A DNA stretch of 48,115 nucleotides from Sphingobacteriales bacterium (GTDB lineage Bacteria > Bacteroidota > Bacteroidia > Sphingobacteriales > Sphingobacteriaceae): the NCBI GenBank assembly GCA_015654985.1, contig JAATFW010000316.1:1-48115 (forward strand). Reading direction: 5' to 3'. The position numbers and the translations under genes were made by a program. Positions 16,128-25,023 of the stretch are shown here, in pieces. The notes under the pieces were generated by a model, which saw only the letters and a list, made by a program, of their open reading frames with translations, was not told the origin of the DNA and did not search any database. Position 1 is the stretch's first letter; each line of letters starts with the position of its first letter.

Positions 16128-17780
16128 ATGCGAATTAAGGGACTTTTTAAGAGTATAATTTTAACAACTGTAGTCGCAATGGTGCTCTTTTCTCTGAGCA
16201 ATTGCAGCAAAAGGAAGTCAGGTGAACAACCTGTACTTGACAGCGCCTATGTAACTGAATATATGAATTCAAAGCCTGCCTTTAAAGATGATCTCTATTG
16301 GGCAATGCAGTTCTATAAGGGACGTGAATATAAACTGGGATGGTTTAAGGACCATGAAGTGGTTCCTCAGGCTGAAAAGATGCTGAGTGTAATTAATAAG
16401 GCCGGAGAAGAAGGACTGAACCCGAGCGACTACAAGGTTATTGATTTTGACAAGCTGTTTAAAGAGCTTAAGGGCGTTAAACGGGATCTGGACAGGAGAG
16501 ACGAGGTGGAAAAAGAAATAGATGCCGGGCTTTCTGCTACCTACATTAACTGGGCTTCCGACTATTACAGGGGATTACTTGAAGTCAGCGAAACCAGAAA
16601 GAACGAATGGGATGTAAAAAGAAACAGGATGAAACTTGATGCTGCTTTGATGGCTGTTCTTGGAGAGCGGGAAAGCAGCCTGCCTTATGCGAACTTTCAA
16701 CCTATGCATCCTGAATATGCTAACCTGAAAAAGGCCCTTGCAAACTACAGAAAGATACAGTCTGAAGGAGGCTGGGCTAAGATTCCGGAAGGGACCAGTA
16801 TAAAAGTTGGACAAAGTTCTGATATTGTTCCTATGATCCGCAAGCGGCTTTCAGCTTTCATTGTACAGGGAAATCCTAAAGACCAAAATGAAAACAACGT
16901 TTTCAGCAGCGAACTTTCTGCTGCCCTTAAGAAATTTCAGGAACAAAATGGTTTGAAGCCGAACGGGACCTTAACCTCTGAAACTATTCGTTTTATGAAT
17001 ATTCCCGTAGAGGAAAGGATCAGGCAGGTGATCATTAACATGGAAAGATGGAGATGGATACCTCAGAGCTTTGAACCTAACTATTTGATAGTAAATATTC
17101 CTGAGTTCAGGCTCCGTGTGTTTGAAGCCGGAAAGGAAAAGATGAACATGAAGGTGATTGTGGGGAAGGAACTTCATTCTACCCCTATATTCAGCGATAA
17201 GATGGAGAATGTTGTTTTATCTCCTTACTGGAATATCCCTCCGGGAATTCTTAAAAATGAGATTGCGCCCAAGGCTTCTGCTAATCCCGGCTTTTTAGCC
17301 GCTATGGATATGGAGGTAATAGGCAGGGATGGAAATCCGGTTGATCCTTCTTCTGTTGACTGGTCGGCAGCCGGCACCGATAGTTTTGCATATACTGTGC
17401 GGCGGAAACCAGGCCCTAAAAATGATCTGGGAGATGTGAAATTTATTTTTCCGAATTCCATGAATATTTATCTGCATGACACGCCGCATTCTGAGCTTTT
17501 CAGTCAGTCAAAACGGGATTTCAGTCACGGATGTGTCCGTATAGAACGCCCGATTGATCTTGCTGTTTATTTATTACGTAATGTGCCGGGATGGGACCGC
17601 AATAAAATAATGGAGCAGATCAATACCAGACAGGAGAAATACGTGCCTTTGAAAGAAAAGTTACCTGTATATCTTGTTTATTTTACAGCTTCTGCCGACG
17701 CCAGCGGCAATGTGAGATTTTATGATGATCTGTATGGACATGATAAAAAGTTAAAATCGATGTATTTTGGGAAGCTGTAG
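16128..17780 (+). CDS. L,D-transpeptidase (YcbB/LdtD-like) lipoprotein
   Basis: Periplasmic cell-wall cross-linking enzyme. From ATG 16128 it starts with a lipoprotein signal ending LFSLSNC, which favours this start over 16107. A helical N-terminal domain is followed by a peptidoglycan-binding segment (GQSSDIVPMIRKRL...FQEQNGLKPNGTLTSETI, about residues 225-288) and a YkuD catalytic domain. The catalytic signature SHGCVRIERP has Cys469; the upstream HDTPH is the second usual element. Domain order equals that of E. coli YcbB. It is expected to form 3-3 cross-links or attach ligands to peptidoglycan. Confidence 0.9.
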   Translation: MRIKGLFKSIILTTVVAMVLFSLSNCSKRKSGEQPVLDSAYVTEYMNSKPAFKDDLYWAMQFYKGREYKLGWFKDHEVVPQAEKMLSVINKAGEEGLNPSDYKVIDFDKLFKELKGVKRDLDRRDEVEKEIDAGLSATYINWASDYYRGLLEVSETRKNEWDVKRNRMKLDAALMAVLGERESSLPYANFQPMHPEYANLKKALANYRKIQSEGGWAKIPEGTSIKVGQSSDIVPMIRKRLSAFIVQGNPKDQNENNVFSSELSAALKKFQEQNGLKPNGTLTSETIRFMNIPVEERIRQVIINMERWRWIPQSFEPNYLIVNIPEFRLRVFEAGKEKMNMKVIVGKELHSTPIFSDKMENVVLSPYWNIPPGILKNEIAPKASANPGFLAAMDMEVIGRDGNPVDPSSVDWSAAGTDSFAYTVRRKPGPKNDLGDVKFIFPNSMNIYLHDTPHSELFSQSKRDFSHGCVRIERPIDLAVYLLRNVPGWDRNKIMEQINTRQEKYVPLKEKLPVYLVYFTASADASGNVRFYDDLYGHDKKLKSMYFGKL

Positions 17781-17784
17781 TTGG

Positions 17785-17812
17785 GGTTGAAAGTTATGGG
17801 TTGAAAGTTGAA
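17785..17812 (+). repeat. Heptad array (GGTTGAA / AGTTATG)
   Basis: GGTTGAA, AGTTATG, GGTTGAA, AGTTGAA in 7-nt register, starting four bases after the transpeptidase stop codon. Confidence 0.88.
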
Positions 17813-17905
17813 GGAAATTGTGGATCGTCGAACTACAATTCCTTCATTTGGGAGGCAGTTTCTCCCGCTACTCGTTTTCGCTTCTGCAATTACTAAATAA
17901 ACACT

Positions 17906-17913
17906 TACCTTTG
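17906..17913 (+). promoter_or_regulatory. -10 element for the DUF3820 gene
   Basis: TACCTTTG ends only 3 nt before the ATG at 17917. It excludes an upstream start at 17818 and suggests a leaderless mRNA. Confidence 0.6.
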
Positions 17914-17916
17914 AGG

Positions 17917-18129
17917 ATGAATCCTGAAATTCTGACGCAACTGGTTACGATGAAAATGCCTTTTGGCAAATATAAGGATACGCTGATCTGTAATCTTCCT
18001 GAATCATATCTTGTATGGTTCTCGCAAAAGGGGTTTCCTCAGGGAAAGTTGGGAATGCTTCTGCAAACGATGTATGAGATCAGGCTGAACGGGCTTGAGT
18101 ATTTGCTGGCTCCATTGAAAAAGAATTAG
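17917..18129 (+). CDS. DUF3820 family protein
   Basis: A 70-residue protein matching the small DUF3820 family: MPFGKYKD, LPESYLVWFSQKGFPQGKLG and the C-terminal MYEIRLNGLEYLL. Function is unproven; members have been labelled putative quorum-sensing-regulated virulence factors in Pseudomonas, which need not apply here. Its 3' end is partly repeated 60 bp downstream. Confidence 0.85.
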   Translation: MNPEILTQLVTMKMPFGKYKDTLICNLPESYLVWFSQKGFPQGKLGMLLQTMYEIRLNGLEYLLAPLKKN

Positions 18130-18189
18130 GATAGGGTTAGCAGATGAACAAGCTTCGGCCTTTTATTTCTGAAATTGAAAAAGAATTAG
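18114..18189 (+). repeat. 16-bp direct repeat of the DUF3820 gene end
   Basis: ATTGAAAAAGAATTAG, which includes the stop codon, occurs at 18114-18129 and identically at 18174-18189, exactly 60 bp apart. Looser similarity continues for about 15 bp after each copy (GGGTTAGCAG against GGGCTGTTAG). Confidence 0.85.
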
Positions 18190-18195
18190 AGCAGG

Positions 18196-18241
18196 GCTGT
18201 TAGCTTTGCCCGTTAACTGATGGTAGCTATTGGCTAACAGC
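18196..18241. terminator. Possible bidirectional terminator stem
   Basis: GCTGTTAGC (18196-18204) and GCTAACAGC (18233-18241) form a perfect 9-bp stem with a 28-nt loop, between convergent DUF3820 and FabH-like genes. There is no clear T run, so the terminator role is only a guess from position. Confidence 0.35.
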
Positions 18242-18244
18242 TTC

Positions 18245-19213
18245 TTAAAAGGCAATTAGTATTCCCGCATACGTTAATCCACCTCCATAACCTGCCAGCA
18301 GCAGGCGATGTCCCCTTTTGATTTTTCCGGATAATACCGCCTGATGAAAAGCCAGGGGGATGGAAGCTGAGGAGGTATTACCGAAATACCGGATGCTTTC
18401 GGGCATTCTGTCTAATGGATAATCAAGTTCCGCAGAGACTGCTTCTATAATTCTCAGATTGGCGCTGTGAAGAATAATGAAGTCTACCTCTTTAAGGGTT
18501 GTATTGTTTGCAGCCAGTACTTCCCTTACTGTATTAATTGCTGTTTGGACGGCCCATTTAAAAACAATCCGCCCGTTCTGATGGCTTTTGCTGTCGGCGA
18601 TAACCGGTATCCCATTTATTTCCGGTGAGAGACTGGAACGGTAAAGGTATTGCCCGCCGCCGCCGTTTGTACCTGTTATTGAATTCATGATCTTCTCCTC
18701 CACTGACGCTTCGATAAGAGCAACTCCGGCACCGTCGCCAAAGAGAATGCAGGTACTGCGATCGAAAAAGTTAATGACTTTAGATAAGGTATCTGCGCCA
18801 AATACCAGTACCTTCCGGTAAGTGCCTGCCATAATGAGGCTTTTGGCGAGGATAATTCCGTATATAAAACCGGCGCAGGCAGAAGAAAGATCTATGGTCC
18901 CTGGATTATTAATGCCGAGCCGGTATTGAAGCTGACTGGAAACGCTCGGTACGGTATGGTCGGGAGTAGTGGTAGAAACTATAATGAAATCAGTGCCCTC
19001 TAAATTAAGTTCCGGATTTTCGAGAAGTAGTTTTTGAGCGGCTTTGTAGCAAAGATCACCTGTATATTCATCGTTGCCGGCATATCTTCTTTCAATGATG
19101 CCGGTACGGCTTGTTATCCATTCGTTGTTTGTTTCAACAATATCTTCAAAGTACTGGTTGGTGATTATTTTCTCAGGGGCGTATGAACTCAGGGCGCTTA
19201 GTTTTGCTTTCAT
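18245..19213 (-). CDS. 3-oxoacyl-ACP synthase III (FabH-like)
   Basis: Ketoacyl-ACP synthase III family enzyme of 322 residues that condenses an acyl-CoA with malonyl-ACP. Catalytic Cys113 sits in DLSSACAGFIYG, the His in ILHSAN (canonical FabH has HQAN) and the Asn in FGNTSSAS. GDGAG and the C-terminal AGYGGGLTYAGILI complete the thiolase fold. No fab cluster (plsX, rpmF) is adjacent, so it may be a secondary FabH paralogue for branched or special starters. The precise substrate is unknown. Confidence 0.88.
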   Translation of the reverse strand: MKAKLSALSSYAPEKIITNQYFEDIVETNNEWITSRTGIIERRYAGNDEYTGDLCYKAAQKLLLENPELNLEGTDFIIVSTTTPDHTVPSVSSQLQYRLGINNPGTIDLSSACAGFIYGIILAKSLIMAGTYRKVLVFGADTLSKVINFFDRSTCILFGDGAGVALIEASVEEKIMNSITGTNGGGGQYLYRSSLSPEINGIPVIADSKSHQNGRIVFKWAVQTAINTVREVLAANNTTLKEVDFIILHSANLRIIEAVSAELDYPLDRMPESIRYFGNTSSASIPLAFHQAVLSGKIKRGHRLLLAGYGGGLTYAGILIAF

Positions 19214-19413
19214 CTGCTATTGCACATTCTTTTTATTTACGTTTCTCCAGGCCCATGGTCTGCTACCTGTGGCTTTCATGAAGGATGTAAAGAATTGCAA
19301 ACTAAAGTAAATTTATGTTATAAGCATTACTCAAAAAATAAAAACAGCATCTCTCCTTTAATGCATTGTTCCTTTTCCTGATAGGGCTGGATAGTAAAGC
19401 GTTTGCTATAGTG

Positions 19414-20589
19414 TTATTTCTTCCCGCTTTTTGATCCTCTTTTGATCTCATCTTCTGTCGGTTCGATATGATTTTCTTCTTCAAGCTCCACCCTTACTTT
19501 TTCACTTTTTGAGCGCAACCTTTTGCTCTTCATAGGGCTTTCATCCGGATTTTCATCGCCCAGTAAAACTCCCCACGGCTTAAACATTTCTGAACGGTCG
19601 AAAATGATCTTCATGACAGCGATAATCGGGAGTGAAAGAAACATTCCTGAAACTCCTGCAATAGCACCCCCAATGAAAACTCCCACAATAGCACCAAGAG
19701 CGTTAATACGTACTTTTGATCCCACAATACGGGGCATGAGGATATTATTATCCAGGAACTGAACGGCTGCAATAGTTCCGAGAACAATTAACACAGGTGT
19801 AAACGACTGGGAAGAAGTAAGGGTTAAGAGCACTCCTATAATATTGCCAATAAGCGCTCCTACGTAAGGAATGAGATTCAGTAATGCAAAAAGTATTCCT
19901 ATTAACAGTGCATGTTTAATGCCAAGCAGCAACAGAAGGCCGCCCAGCAGCACTGTCATATAGGAAATCTGAATAAGCAACCCGATCAGATAGCTCTTAA
20001 TAATAGATTCGCTTTCTCCTAAAACTTCTTCTACTTTTTCATGATGATCAGCCGGGAACCACATAAAGACGAACCGGAGAAGTAAGTTTTTATAGGTAAG
20101 CATCAGGAAAACATAAATAGGCAGCAATCCAAAGAAGACAAATGCAGACGAAACGGAACCTGCGGCTCCGCCTACGATAGAAGTTGCGTAGGTAAGCAGC
20201 TTATTGCTCTGTTCATTAATGAATTTAATTTGCTCTGTTGTTGAAAAATCACTGATATCGTTAATCCATTTGCTCAGTGAGTTCAGATGTAAGCTTACAT
20301 TTTTTTGTATCTGGGGAAAATCTGAGATCAGACGACCTACCTGCGAGGAAAAAAACCAGACTATCAAGGCTACAAAGGTTAGCATTAATAAAATTGGTAT
20401 GAGAATAGCCAGCGAGTTTGGAATCCGTTTTTTTCGAAGGAAGCGGTATGGCGACAACAGGACAATGCTTATAAAAAATGCCATAATTAATGGCATAATA
20501 ATATTACCTCCAAGCACCATAAGTGCTCCAAGTAAAAAAAGACCAAGGAGTTCTATAGAACGTCTTACAGTGAGTGGAAATTCTTTCAT
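19414..20589 (-). CDS. AI-2E family transporter (PerM/YdiK-like)
   Basis: A 391-residue inner-membrane protein of the AI-2 exporter-like superfamily (formerly UPF0118). It has about eight hydrophobic helices in the usual grouping, the conserved LNLIPYVGALIGNIIGVL and the C-terminal DNNILMPRIVGSKVRINAL...GAIAGVSGMFLSLPIIA. After the last helix comes an unusually long and highly charged tail of about 50 residues. Despite the name, most members have other or unknown substrates. Confidence 0.88.
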   Translation of the reverse strand: MKEFPLTVRRSIELLGLFLLGALMVLGGNIIMPLIMAFFISIVLLSPYRFLRKKRIPNSLAILIPILLMLTFVALIVWFFSSQVGRLISDFPQIQKNVSLHLNSLSKWINDISDFSTTEQIKFINEQSNKLLTYATSIVGGAAGSVSSAFVFFGLLPIYVFLMLTYKNLLLRFVFMWFPADHHEKVEEVLGESESIIKSYLIGLLIQISYMTVLLGGLLLLLGIKHALLIGILFALLNLIPYVGALIGNIIGVLLTLTSSQSFTPVLIVLGTIAAVQFLDNNILMPRIVGSKVRINALGAIVGVFIGGAIAGVSGMFLSLPIIAVMKIIFDRSEMFKPWGVLLGDENPDESPMKSKRLRSKSEKVRVELEEENHIEPTEDEIKRGSKSGKK

Positions 20590-20673
20590 TATAGAGTTGC
20601 TAAGTAAATAACAAACTAAGATAAAATTGTTTTTAGTAATAGCATAACAATTTTATTGCCGCATAGCCAGTCG

Positions 20674-21819
20674 TTAGCCTTGCTGTTTTTCTTTATTCAT
20701 CAGCAGTATCATAACTGTTATTGATGCACCCAGTAATGACATACAGGCGAAGGCCCATCGAAGTCCGGCAGCATGCGAGATATAACCGATAAGAGGAGGA
20801 ACGATAAGAAACCCGAAATAACCTACAGTAGAGATGGCTGCTACGGCAGCACCTGTGCCCATTGCCTTTGATTTGCCGGCGATACTGAACACAAGGGGCA
20901 CTACGCAGGATACACCAAATCCGATCAGCATAAAACCTAACCCCGCAGTAAGTGGAAATGGAAACAGGGCGGCGAGGGTCATTCCGCCAAAGATCATTAG
21001 TCCGCTGTATTTAAGCATCGCAATCACGCCAAACCGGCCTACGAGTTTATCTCCGACAAATCTGCCCGTTGCCATGGCAATCATATAAACCACATATCCC
21101 AGTGTTACCACATCTTTTGATGCATGCACTGCCTTTTGAAAATAAATTCCGCTCCAGTCGTACATTGTGCCCTCGCAGGCCATAGACGCAAAGGAAATGA
21201 GCCCGAATTTTAAAAGGGCTTTATCAGGAAGTATAAAGCTGGTTCTTCCTCCGCTGGAAGACGGCGGCTGGGGAATACTTCCCGGAAATGCAAAGAACCC
21301 AAGGACCACAAGAAGAAGGCCTGTAGTAAGAAGGTGGTAAGAGGGCGAAATATCTGCTGTTACCATCAGGGAGCCAACTGCTGCTCCGGCAAAACCGGCA
21401 ATACTCCAAATTCCGTGAAATGTGGTAATAATAGAACGGCTATACAAAGCCTGAACACCAATCGACTGGGCATTCATCGCAATATTTAAAAAGTTACGTG
21501 AAGAACCAAAAAAGAACAGGATAATTACCAGTTGCCAGATGCCGGTTGCAAAACCAATAAGGCTTAACATCAGGTTAAACAAAATGGCTCCGGCCATCAT
21601 GATCGTACGGCTGCTGAACCGTTGTAATAATAAGCCGGTAACCGGCAATGTAAGCATCAGGCCGAGAGGAAGGGCAAACAGAACCGATCCAAGGGCTGCG
21701 TCGCTGAGGCGGAGGTTTTGTTGGATGGCCGGAATTCTCGAGGCCCAGGTAGAAAACCCAAATCCTGATATGAAGAAGAAAAGTGCAATTGCAATACGGG
21801 CCCTTTTGGGAGAGATCAT
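20674..21819 (-). CDS. MFS transporter (YbjJ-like)
   Basis: Twelve-helix major facilitator of 381 residues. The start GFGFSTWASRIPAIQQNLRLSDAALG is typical of the YbjJ-like MFS subgroup, and GRFVGDKLVGRFG is the loop motif before the second half. The start is ATG 21819. TACTTTTG on the same strand (21834-21827) ends 7 nt upstream and would lie inside the coding region if the start at 21903 were used. Substrate unknown. Confidence 0.85.
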   Translation of the reverse strand: MISPKRARIAIALFFFISGFGFSTWASRIPAIQQNLRLSDAALGSVLFALPLGLMLTLPVTGLLLQRFSSRTIMMAGAILFNLMLSLIGFATGIWQLVIILFFFGSSRNFLNIAMNAQSIGVQALYSRSIITTFHGIWSIAGFAGAAVGSLMVTADISPSYHLLTTGLLLVVLGFFAFPGSIPQPPSSSGGRTSFILPDKALLKFGLISFASMACEGTMYDWSGIYFQKAVHASKDVVTLGYVVYMIAMATGRFVGDKLVGRFGVIAMLKYSGLMIFGGMTLAALFPFPLTAGLGFMLIGFGVSCVVPLVFSIAGKSKAMGTGAAVAAISTVGYFGFLIVPPLIGYISHAAGLRWAFACMSLLGASITVMILLMNKEKQQG

Positions 21820-21826
21820 GGGAGTA

Positions 21827-21834
21827 CAAAAGTA
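21827..21834 (-). promoter_or_regulatory. -10 element for the MFS transporter
   Basis: Minus-strand TACTTTTG matches TAnnTTTG and ends 7 nt before the ATG at 21819. Confidence 0.5.
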
Positions 21835-21956
21835 TAAAAAAAAATCTCCCGACAGAGCGCTTAATTGACAATTAATAATAAAGGAGGATGCTTGTCTGTT
21901 CATAATCTTATATAAGGATGTTGCCGGGCAATCGCTTCCGGCTGACAGCTAATTCT

Positions 21957-21964
21957 TATCTTTG
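21957..21964 (+). promoter_or_regulatory. -10 element for the MutS-like gene
   Basis: TATCTTTG ends 5 nt before the ATG at 21970, another probable leaderless or very short-leader transcript. Confidence 0.6.
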
Positions 21965-21969
21965 CGGCT

Positions 21970-23781
21970 ATGAATAATTCCCAAATTAACCGGTACCGCG
22001 AAATGGCCGGTGAATCGGAGAAAGAAATAAAAAGATATGAAGGGCTAATAAACCGGTATTCCTTTCTGAGGCTGTTTGTGCTGGGGTTCGGAGGCTTTAT
22101 TATCTGGCAAACCGTTTCTTATGAGAAAGTTTGGCTTACAGAGGCTGCTTTTTTCGTGGTGGTCATTTTGTTTGCCTGGCTCGTAAGCAGGCAAAGCCGG
22201 TTTGATAAAGAGAAGCAGTTTTATACATCGCTGAAAAAAGTGAACGAAAATGAAACAGGCAGCATTCTCAATCAGGAAAATATCTATTCCGATGGTTCGG
22301 CCTATTCTAATGACCGGCATGATTATTCATCCGACCTTGATATCGTTGGCAGGGCTTCATTGTTCAGTTTGATAAATCGTTGTGCTACGCTATCCGGGAA
22401 TGAAAGGCTTGCAGGCTGGCTGTTAAAGCCGGCTGCTAATCCTGAAATCAGGGAAAGGCAGGCAGCAGTAAAAGAACTTGCATCAAAAGCCGACTGGAAA
22501 ATGAAGTTTCAGGCCGTGCTGTTATTTGCAAATTCTGGTAGTAACAATGACGGGATCGCCGGTCTGATGAAATATCTGAACTTTATCCCTGATAAGAAGA
22601 AAGGCTGGATCCCCATATATCTTAAGCTTGTACCCTGGATGTTTTTTTCAGCGGCGGCACTTGCTTATTTTTATCCCCCTTTGCTGCTTTTTCTCTTCCT
22701 TCCCGGGATCATAAATATTGTTCTCGTATTATCGCAGCAATCAGACGTTAATAAAACGGAAAGAATGATCGGTAAGGCCGGTAATACTTTATCACATTAT
22801 TCGGAAGCGTTCAGGATGCTGGAGAATGAGCAGTTGACATCACCATTATGCCTGCGGCTTCAGAGTGAATTTAAGGGAAATAATAATATCGTCTTATCTG
22901 AACAGGTAAAGCAGCTTTCTATATTGCTTAACAGGCTTGAATACCGGATGAATATGTTTGTAGGGCCCCTCCTGAATATTACTATGGCCTGGGATGTGAA
23001 GCAGCTAATTGCTATTGAAAGCTGGAAAGCAGAAAACCAACGTCTGATAGCACGGTCTTTTGATGCCCTGGCATCTATGGAATCGCTGCTCAGTATCGCC
23101 GGTCTGCATATCAATTATCCTGAATGGTGTTTCCCGGAGATGACAGACCAGGAACATTATACCCTTTATGCAAAATCAGTCGGTCATCCGCTTATTGCTG
23201 CGGAAAAGAGGGTTAACAATAATTTCATCCTGGAGAATGAGCATAAGATAGATATCATAACCGGGTCTAATATGGCGGGCAAAAGTACTTTCCTCCGTAC
23301 CCTGGGAATTAACGCTGTTCTTGCTTTTTGCGGAGCCCCGGTTTGTGCCGGAGAGATGAAGATCACCAATATGCAGATCTTTACGTATATGAGGATTAAG
23401 GACTCGTTGAACGAAAGTATTTCAACTTTCAGGGCAGAACTTAACCGTCTGCAGTTGCTGCTCGACGTTTTGAAAGGTAGCGGCAAGGTTTATTTTCTCA
23501 TCGACGAAATGCTGAGAGGGACCAATTCGGCTGATAAATACCGCGGATCTAAGGCTGTAATTGAAAAACTTATCAGTCAGGGTGCCGTTGGTATCGTAGC
23601 CACACACGATTTGCAGATAGCTGATCTGGAACAAAAATATCCCGGCTATATCCGTAATTTTTATTTTGATATCCAGGTGCAGGGAAATGAAATGCATTTT
23701 GATTATAAACTGAAAGAGGGGGCCTGTAAAACATTTAATGCTTCATTGTTATTGAAACAGCTTGGAATTGATATCATCTGA
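21970..23781 (+). CDS. Membrane-anchored MutS-like ATPase
   Basis: A 603-residue protein with a MutS-type C-terminal ATPase but no mismatch-recognition domain. Two hydrophobic pairs (about residues 35-73 and 215-255) suggest membrane anchoring, and a helical MutS core follows. The ATPase has Walker A GSNMAGKST (about 427-435), the segment DSLNESISTFRAEL, Walker B VYFLIDEMLRGTNS and the His switch IVATHD. Related proteins are widespread in Bacteroidota and annotated as DNA mismatch repair proteins, but the membrane segments and missing N-terminal domains make a role in mismatch repair doubtful. Confidence 0.85.
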   Translation: MNNSQINRYREMAGESEKEIKRYEGLINRYSFLRLFVLGFGGFIIWQTVSYEKVWLTEAAFFVVVILFAWLVSRQSRFDKEKQFYTSLKKVNENETGSILNQENIYSDGSAYSNDRHDYSSDLDIVGRASLFSLINRCATLSGNERLAGWLLKPAANPEIRERQAAVKELASKADWKMKFQAVLLFANSGSNNDGIAGLMKYLNFIPDKKKGWIPIYLKLVPWMFFSAAALAYFYPPLLLFLFLPGIINIVLVLSQQSDVNKTERMIGKAGNTLSHYSEAFRMLENEQLTSPLCLRLQSEFKGNNNIVLSEQVKQLSILLNRLEYRMNMFVGPLLNITMAWDVKQLIAIESWKAENQRLIARSFDALASMESLLSIAGLHINYPEWCFPEMTDQEHYTLYAKSVGHPLIAAEKRVNNNFILENEHKIDIITGSNMAGKSTFLRTLGINAVLAFCGAPVCAGEMKITNMQIFTYMRIKDSLNESISTFRAELNRLQLLLDVLKGSGKVYFLIDEMLRGTNSADKYRGSKAVIEKLISQGAVGIVATHDLQIADLEQKYPGYIRNFYFDIQVQGNEMHFDYKLKEGACKTFNASLLLKQLGIDII

Positions 23782-23791
23782 AGCTGATATG

Positions 23792-23826
23792 CTTATAACT
23801 TACTGCTTATTACGTATCACTTAACA
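23792..23826 (+). repeat. Degenerate heptad array
   Basis: CTTATAA, CTTACTG, CTTATTA, CGTATCA, CTTAACA keep a 7-nt register ten bases after the MutS-like stop codon. Units are much diverged, so this may be an old array. Confidence 0.55.
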
Positions 23827-23856
23827 CCATGTTAATTTACTAAGGCCTGAAATCTC

Positions 23857-24789
23857 TTAAAGCCGGTATCCCCTTAAAAATTCATCAACCGTCATTTTTT
23901 TCTTTCCTTCCAGTTGCAGCTCTTTTATCCCGATAAATGCGTCTGAGGCGGCAAATCTTAAATAGCTTTTTCCGTCGCTGACGTATTCGCCGGGTGCTAT
24001 GGAGGGCTTTTCAAGATATAATTCAGCCTGGAAGATCTTTAATGTTTTTTCGTGCAGGAAAGTATAGGCTGCGGGATAAGGACTTAGGCCTCTGATATGA
24101 TTATAAACTTTTTCTACAGGCCTGTTCCAGTTTATCTGGCAATCTTCTTTAAAGATCTTCGGCGCATGTTTAACAGTATGAGGGCCTGAATCTGAATTTT
24201 GCAGCAATTCTTTCTGCGACACTTCCTTGTAGTTCCCTGTTTCTATTGCTTTCACCGTTTTTACAAGCAATTCTGCACCGGTATGCATCAGCTTATCGTG
24301 AATCTCGCCTGCCGTTTCAATTTCTCCGATAGGAACTGTTTCAGAGAAGAGGATGTTGCCCGTATCAATTTCCTGTTGCAGAAAGAATGTTGTTACTCCT
24401 GTCTTTTTCTCACCGTTAATTACTGCCCAGTTAATCGGTGCTGCTCCGCGGTAATCGGGAAGCAGGGAGGCGTGCAGATTAATAGTGCCCTTAGAGGGCA
24501 TACTCCAAACAATTTCCGGCAGCATCCTGAAGGCTACCACTACCTGAAGATCAGCCTGAAAGGCTTTCAGTTGCTCAAGAAATCCTGGATCTTTAAGTTT
24601 TACCGGCTGCAAAACCGGGATATTCTTTTCTGCAGCATATTTTTTTACTGCAGATTCATTGAGCTTTTGACCCCTGCCTGCAGGTTTATCAGGTGCTGTT
24701 ACCACAGCTACTATATCAAAGCCTGCTTTCAGCAATGCATCGAGAGATGCAACTGCGAATTCAGGGGTTCCCATAAAGATTATTTTCAT
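23857..24789 (-). CDS. fmt: Methionyl-tRNA formyltransferase
   Basis: Formylates Met-tRNA(fMet) for translation initiation. The N-terminal MKIIFMGTPEFAV, PDKPAGRGQKL, and the catalytic region NLHASLLPDYRGAAPINWAVINGEKKTGVTTF with EIDTGNIL are canonical, and 310 residues is the normal length. def (peptide deformylase), a common partner, is not adjacent. The 234-bp gap upstream (24790-25023) holds two short repeats described separately. Confidence 0.96.
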   Translation of the reverse strand: MKIIFMGTPEFAVASLDALLKAGFDIVAVVTAPDKPAGRGQKLNESAVKKYAAEKNIPVLQPVKLKDPGFLEQLKAFQADLQVVVAFRMLPEIVWSMPSKGTINLHASLLPDYRGAAPINWAVINGEKKTGVTTFFLQQEIDTGNILFSETVPIGEIETAGEIHDKLMHTGAELLVKTVKAIETGNYKEVSQKELLQNSDSGPHTVKHAPKIFKEDCQINWNRPVEKVYNHIRGLSPYPAAYTFLHEKTLKIFQAELYLEKPSIAPGEYVSDGKSYLRFAASDAFIGIKELQLEGKKKMTVDEFLRGYRL

Positions 24790-24877
24790 TTGTATTACTT
24801 GTTTTTTAACGGTAATGAAGCTGTTATGAGCACTTTGTTTTCACTGTGTTATTTGTTTTTAAAGGTGTTCAGGAGAC

Positions 24878-24996
24878 CGCTTCGCTAAGTTCATTCCGGT
24901 TTGTGATCTCTGCAAAAGCTCATGATGGTTTCGTTAGAGTAATTATTGATATATAATCGTTTCTTTTATCAATCAATAGGGTCGCTTCGCTAAGTT
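24878..24996 (+). repeat. 14-bp direct repeat upstream of fmt
   Basis: CGCTTCGCTAAGTT occurs at 24878-24891 and again at 24983-24996, with 105 bp between starts, in the fmt-DUF1343 gap. Confidence 0.7.
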
Positions 24997-25023
24997 ATGG
25001 TTAATAATAATGTAAACCCAGCT

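Noticed and set aside
19302-19484. 60-codon minus-strand frame overlapping the end of the AI-2E transporter
   Set aside because: Low-complexity basic sequence overlapping a confident gene in another frame, with no start signal; most likely chance.
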